From Prinsepia uniflora (taxonomy: Eukaryota > Streptophyta > Magnoliopsida > Rosales > Rosaceae), in the NCBI GenBank assembly GCA_032719365.1, contig CM064871.1:58743056-58807055 (forward strand): a stretch of DNA of 64,000 nt. Direction: 5' to 3'. Every line of letters starts with the position of its first letter. Within the stretch, counting starts at the first letter, position 1. This document shows positions 59,408 through 64,000 of the stretch, piece by piece. The notes beneath the pieces were generated by a model. The model saw nothing but the letters and a program-made list of their open reading frames with translations, was not told the DNA's origin and made no database searches. The translations under genes and the position numbers were made by a program.

Positions 59408-59810
59408 TGTTAGAATTCCTTGAATTCCTAAGCGATGTGTGAGCATTTGTGGAACCATAAATCACCGAAAAATTATGAAACTGCCACGTGGCCCATAATT
59501 CTCATAATGTAGATATTAACCTTGGAATAGACGACGACATGACACAGTATCCACATTAATCAGATCAATATCAATAATAAATCATCTCTCCGCATGTTAT
59601 TTATTATTTATATAGTTAATAATAGTGATTAATCACCTATTAAACATTATTTCCTTCAACCAATCAGACGCTCTAATGACTCTCAAGGTTTCGCTATAAA
59701 TACAGAGCCTTCTCTCACCTCTAAAGGTAATTCAAGACTCATACTAAAACTCTGTCGGTTTATTCTCTCGATTAAACTAACTTAGGCATTGTAGTGTTCT
59801 TGATTGAACC
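59408..59810 (+). repeat. Element K 3' LTR (truncated by L)
   Basis: Begins TGTTAGAATTCCTTGAATTCC and aligns with K's 5' LTR from about 59490, including CTATAAATACAG (TATA box, about 59693) and CACCTCTAAAGGTAATTC. It stops at 59810 where the minus-strand LTR end L starts. Its divergence from the 5' copy suggests K is old. Confidence 0.72.
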
Positions 59811-60245
59811 TGACAGAACCTGCTCCGAAAAAGCTTTGATAATCATACCAGGTCCTGCTCCCGCTGACAAATAAACCAAAGTTCCAAAAAATTCCTTAAC
59901 ACCTGTTAGATAAGGGATAACAGTATTGATTTCTTGCTCATGCCTTCGTCTCTATATCAGCCCCATCTCTATGCCATGACTTGGAGGGAAAACAAAACCA
60001 TTAAAAGTGTGAGTGGATAAAAATAATCATTTGAAAATACATTTTCTGAAGAAAACAATCATTTACCCTCAAATTGTAAAAATATGCATGCATAAGGTAA
60101 AATAAAAACAATCAAATTTCAGTTAAAATCAAATCATATATCGTGGACTCACAAAATCATAAAATATAACAAAAACGTGTACATTTATCTGAAATCCTCG
60201 ATTTTAAAATCATCGGGAAAACATGGAATACAAATAAAAATAACC
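59811..60245 (-). repeat. Element L: fragment of a minus-strand LTR
   Basis: Plus-strand start TGACAGAACCTGCTCCG; then CCTGCTCCCGCTGACA and TGTTAGATAAGGG (hairpin arms), CTTGGAGGGAAAAC (acceptor-like on the minus strand), and GTGAGTGGATAAAAA. It matches only the last part of an LTR such as H or G; the rest is cut off where the K3 LTR begins. Confidence 0.7.
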
Positions 60246-60769
60246 AATTGTGGAACCATAAATTATCGAAAAATTGTGGAGTTGCAACATGGCTCATAAA
60301 TGATATAATATCCAACTTACCTATGGTAATAACATTAAGGGCTCAAACACCCACGCATTAAATAATATATTCACAAGTTGAATATATTATTTAATCGGAT
60401 TAAAATCTCAATACTATTAACATTTTTTCTCGAGAATTAATTGTCATCATTATTCTTAATAATGAACAATTAATATCATTTTTCTTAATAATAATAATTA
60501 ATATCATTGTTCTTAATAGTGATCAATTAATATTAATAATAAATTATTAAATAATATCTTTTATTAAAATATTATTTATTAATTACAAATCTCATCGACC
60601 AATCAAAATCCTCTGAAGCTCACAAGATTTCTCTATAAATAGTTAAGCACATTTCACTTTCGAGGTAAGTCGTTACATCGCTTCTTAAACTCTTTGATTT
60701 CTCTCTAAAAGCTACTATTTTCAGGGATCAAGGAGACTTTTGCGAATGTGTACAATTTTGGCTTCAACA
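60246..60769 (+). repeat. Element K3 5' LTR (Tat-like, possibly 5'-truncated)
   Basis: Aligns with K's 3' LTR from the phrase TTGTGGAACCATAAAT. It contains AT-rich inverted phrases with TTCTTAATAATGA, a TATA box CTATAAATAG (60633-60642) and GTCGTTACATCGC, and ends before TGGTGCTTTCATTGAGAGCC at 60772. Confidence 0.72.
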
Positions 60770-60771
60770 AT

Positions 60772-60791
60772 TGGTGCTTTCATTGAGAGCC
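60772..60791 (+). other. Primer-site region of element K3
   Basis: TGGTGCTTTCATTGAGAGCC follows the LTR by 2 bp; the same wording marks the start of the interior in K (31072). Confidence 0.6.
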
Positions 60792-60819
60792 AGATTGAGA
60801 AATACTCGAGAAGAACTCT

Positions 60820-61145
60820 CTAACATGTTCGTTGTTCATTATACTTTGTTTGTTGTTCATCGACTTTGTTCAAAGTTCTTGAATGTTGTTCATCGTTCAC
60901 TAGATTGTTCATCGTTCACTAGATTGATCATCATTCATTATAATTTGTTCGTCGTTCATCGACTATATTCGAAGTTCTTGAATGTTGTTCATCGTTCAGC
61001 AGATTGTTCAATGTTCATCATACTTCATTTGACGTTCATCGACTATGTTTGAAGTTCTTTAAATGTTGTTCATCGTTCATCATCTTTGTTCATCGTTCAT
61101 TAAACCTCGAAAAGTTTTTGAACTCTGTTCATCGTTCATCAGAAC
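60820..61145 (+). repeat. GTTCATCGTTCA repeat block in K3
   Basis: More than ten copies of TTGTTCATCGTTCA-like words, arranged with longer units containing GAAGTTCTTGAATGTTG. K carries one or two copies at the equivalent place (about 31140). Confidence 0.85.
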
Positions 61146-61640
61146 TTTTCGCTCAATCCTCATGATTCATCATGGTTCGGGCGCGACGATCCATTCAATC
61201 ATTCGAACGTAGTGTTTTAGCCTCTGCGGCTCAGACTAGGAGCGGAGCATAGTGTGACTCTAGGAAAGCATAAAGCCTTCACCCTATAAAACGTCCATTC
61301 AAATCCAAATTAAGAAATCCTCAAGTAGTACTCTCTAGTTTGTTCAGCATTCATCAACTCCTTTCATCGTTCATTGACTTTGTTCGTCATTTTTTAATTT
61401 CGCTCATCGTTCTTAACATGGTAAAAACACGATGATTAGTTTTTCATCAGAAACTGATGTTTCTAACTCTACAAATCAAGTTGGGAGTGGAACACATGCT
61501 AGGGATTGGGATGAAAAGCTGAACCAATTTTCTCGCGGGACACGCCAAGTGACAATACTGGCACCCATCGAGACATATGGACCGATTCCCATTGTTGGCT
61601 TCACAACCTTTCTTATCTCACTACTTGCATCTAGAGCTAT
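61146..61640 (+). other. K3 interior between repeat blocks
   Basis: About 500 bp with no recognised gene. A frame opens at 61432 (MISFSSETDVSNSTNQ...) and runs into the minisatellite. The first 60-70 residues are not repetitive and could be the relic of a gag start, but I cannot match it to a family. Confidence 0.4.
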
Positions 61641-62675
61641 AGCTTCCATGCCTTCGCCTTGTGAAGCCTCAAATCCTTCGCCCTCGCGAAGCATCCAAGA
61701 CTTTTCTCTCGCGAAGCATCCAAGCCTCTGCCCCACGAAGCATCCAAGCCTCTGCCCCACGAAGCATCCAAGTCTTCACCCCATGAAGCTTTTAAGCTTT
61801 CGCCCCTGTGAAGGGTCCAAGCCTACGCCCTTCGCGAAGCATCCAAGCCTTCTCCTCCCCAATGAAGCTTCTAAACCTTCTCCCCCATGAAGCTCCCAAG
61901 CCTTATCCCTTCCAAAGCATCCAAGCCTTCACCCTCGCAAAACATCCAAGTCTTTACCCTCACGAAGTATCCAAGCCTTCGAGCTCATGAAGCACCTAAG
62001 CCTTCACCGTATGAAGCATCCAAGCCTTTGCCCTCACGAAGCATCAAATCCTTCATGCTCCCGAAGCATCAAAGCCTTTGCGCTCCCGAAGCATCAAAGC
62101 CTTCACCCTCACAAAGCATCCAAGCCTACACGCCGCGAAGAATCCAAGCCTTTGCCTCACGAAGCATCCAAATCTACGCTCAACGAAGCATCCAAGCCTT
62201 ATCCTAGCGAAGCATCCAAGCCTTCCTCCAATAAGCAATAAAGCCTTCCTCCAATAAGCAATAAAGCCTTCCTCCAAGAAGCACCCAAGCCTTCCTTCAG
62301 GAAGTAATTTAAGCTTTCTTCTTGGAAGCACTTAAAGCCTTCCTCCTGGGAGCACTTGAAGCCTTGCTCTAGAAAACACTCCAAGCCTTCCTCGTGGAAG
62401 CACTCCAAGCCTTCTTCCTTAAGGCACTTCAACCCTCCTTGAAGTAGTCCAAGCCCTCTTCCGTGAAGCACTTCAAGCTTTCCTCCTAGAAGCACTCCAA
62501 ACCTTCCTCTTGGAAGCACTCAAAGCCTTCCTTTGGGAAGCACTTCAAGCCTTCCTCCGGGAAGCACTTCAAGCCTTCCTCCTAGAAGCACTTCAAGCCT
62601 TGTTTCAGGAAGCACTTTAAGCCTTCTTCCTAGAAGCACTTCAAGCCTTGTTTCAGGAAGCACTTTCAGTGGATG
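61641..62675 (+). repeat. 24-bp minisatellite of element K3
   Basis: Same family as 32890-33533 and 54593-56215. It has two zones: 61641-62240 with GCGAAGCATCCAAGCCTTC units, and 62240-62675 with GGAAGCACTTCAAGCCTTCC units, the latter more uniform. The shift of variant along the array indicates local amplification of different units. Confidence 0.93.
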
Positions 62676-63471
62676 CTCATGGCACTATAACCTAGAAGCC
62701 CTTTTCTTCAATAAGAAACATGGGAAAACTAAGGTTCCAACAGTTAGAGTAATCTCAATGATTACTAACTCGAAGGGAACAATTGGTCAAAAGATTTCAA
62801 TGTAGGAGATGTCACTTCCTAACTCACTGCACTTTTTCCACAAGCAACTTCTGCCTAAAATCCTTCATGGAGTACTCAAATTTAAGGAGTACAGTCTTCA
62901 ATTGGATATGAATTTGAGGGGCATGCAACGAAGAATATAGCTTGAATTTCAAGATTTTCAATCTCTTCTCCCATGAACAATGGGGGGTAACAACTTTAGC
63001 TCTACTGAACTTTGGCATCGATAAGCTTCATGAAGAGAGCTTCAACATGATCCTGGACAACATCTACTTCTTTAGCATTATGTGTCAACATGCTACCTAT
63101 CTTGAGATTAAGAAACGATTCCTTTATTTCTAGCAGTGGACATGACGTGGAAATTTCCACTAGTGTGTCAGCTTCACATACAGAACGTCAAAGGTCTCTT
63201 CCTTCAATTGGATAGGATAATGAAGTGCGACATCACAAGCTTCATATGGGATATGTTCAATCTTCGATTGTCGAGTCCTACCATGGTGTCACCCTACTTT
63301 AAGCTCAGCGAGGCCTTCAAGATCAGGTCTCATCCAACACAATAGTAAGTTTCACCCCAAGCTACAAGAAACCTAACCTTGCGTTATCACAAGTGGAACT
63401 TCACGTAATGGGAAGTCCACTGCATATCTGAAGCACAAGAGTCACACTAATGTTACCTATTGCAAGGTTGA
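62676..63471 (+). other. K3 interior right of the minisatellite
   Basis: Non-coding; resembles part of K's right interior (57640-57760 against 63220-63340). No frame above 90 residues of interest. Confidence 0.55.
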
Positions 63472-63997
63472 TGATAGAACCGGCCCTAAATTACTTTGAT
63501 AATCGTGTCGGTCTTGCTCCCGTCTAACAACCATTTCGAGTTTACCAAGACATACCCTTAATTTTTGTCAACAAGGGATTTTCCTAATTTATCGACTTCT
63601 ATATCTTCATAGGTCAACCAAACAGTAGCCATCCTTGCAGGTTCACCACCCACATCCAACCCAATGGCCCCGTCAAGTAGTAGAATTTTCCAGTTCGAAA
63701 ATGAAATTTTATGGTTTTCGTATGCATGCGTAGTTTTAGAAAATGGAGGGTAATTGCTAGATGTTTTCAAATTATATTTTTAAAATATTTATTTTTGTCT
63801 ACTCGTACATTTTCGTGGTTTTTGTAACCCTCGAAGGTCGTGGGGTTGAATGAGAGGCGAAAGGCATGAATGATAAGAAATTACGAATATCCTTTATCTG
63901 ACAACATTGAGGGTAATTTTCGATATTTTGGGTTACCTGTTAGACGGGAGCAAGACCAGACGTAGTTTCCAAGGTAATTTCGGAATGGGTCCTGTCA
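63472..63997. repeat. Inverted pair of LTR ends (M), right edge of the window
   Basis: The left end TGATAGAACCGGCC...GGTCTTGCTCCCGTCTAACA reads as the end of a minus-strand LTR. The right end, TGTTAGACGGGAGCAAGACC to GGGTCCTGTCA at 63997, is the end of a plus-strand LTR. The two are inverted copies of the same type of terminus. The right part includes GTCTACTCGTACA (about 63797), a CCCTCGAAGG acceptor-like phrase and arms ATCTGACA / TGTTAGAC. Only 3 bases remain to the right, so target duplication cannot be tested. Confidence 0.65.
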
Positions 63998-64000
63998 ACT

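Noticed and set aside
61432..61890. 152-residue frame in K3
   Set aside because: The second half is minisatellite; the first 60-70 residues might be a gag relic but cannot be matched to anything, so it is not called as a gene.

Overview
The window is plant nuclear DNA, most likely from a eudicot. It holds a plant-type multi-exon gene with GT-AG introns, Ty3/gypsy chromoviruses of the Tekay/Del type with initiator-Met tRNA primer sites, Tat-like LTRs, a hAT-type MITE and many microsatellites. No bacterial-style operons, rRNA, tRNA genes or CRISPR were seen. About nine tenths of the window is LTR-retrotransposon sequence, and almost all of it can be resolved into nested insertions by matching LTR ends, primer sites, polypurine tracts and 5-bp target duplications.

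Left nest (1-24484). A minus-strand LTR fragment J (23296-24484) was hit by a minus-strand non-autonomous element C (13518-23295 in view, large LTRs, non-coding 3.8-kb interior). C's 3' LTR was hit by plus-strand element A (ends at 13517), and A's 3' LTR was hit by element B (1299-12007). B is complete and very young: two 3068-bp LTRs with only three differences noticed by eye, a perfect ATTGA duplication, a primer site, a polypurine tract and one uninterrupted 1480-residue gag-pol with a C-terminal chromodomain. C's 5' LTR also carries a 704-bp hAT-type MITE with an 8-bp duplication.

Gene island (24485-30597). The only host gene is on the minus strand, 26423-30383. It has eleven exons that I could join into an intact 549-residue O-fucosyltransferase-family protein, a Golgi-type type II membrane protein. 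Its 5' side is bordered about 215 bp upstream by a divergently oriented Tat-like LTR. Intron 4 contains a near-perfect 203-bp tandem duplication.

Right nest (30598-64000). Tat-like element K (5' LTR about 30598-31066, 3' LTR 59408-59810) has a non-coding interior built of minisatellites, mainly a 24-bp unit. Non-autonomous element F (33539-54587, duplication GCTAA) landed inside that minisatellite. F in turn received solo LTR E (34006-37070), solo LTR H (40141-50296), solo LTR G (51262-53202) and, inside H, a full non-autonomous element D (40506-49046), which itself carries a 245-bp mini-LTR. To the right are an LTR fragment (L), a second Tat-like element K3 with the same minisatellite, and an inverted pair of LTR ends (M) at the window edge.

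The most unusual signal is shared LTR architecture. LTRs of otherwise different families (A-E, G, H and partly J) keep the same termini, primer site, a donor/acceptor-like layout resembling two introns, an inverted decamer pair (GTGAGTGGAC and GTCCACTCAC) and a terminal GTCTGAC/GTCAGAC hairpin. This suggests that non-coding elements use the machinery of coding Tekay elements such as B, and that the LTR transcript may be spliced.
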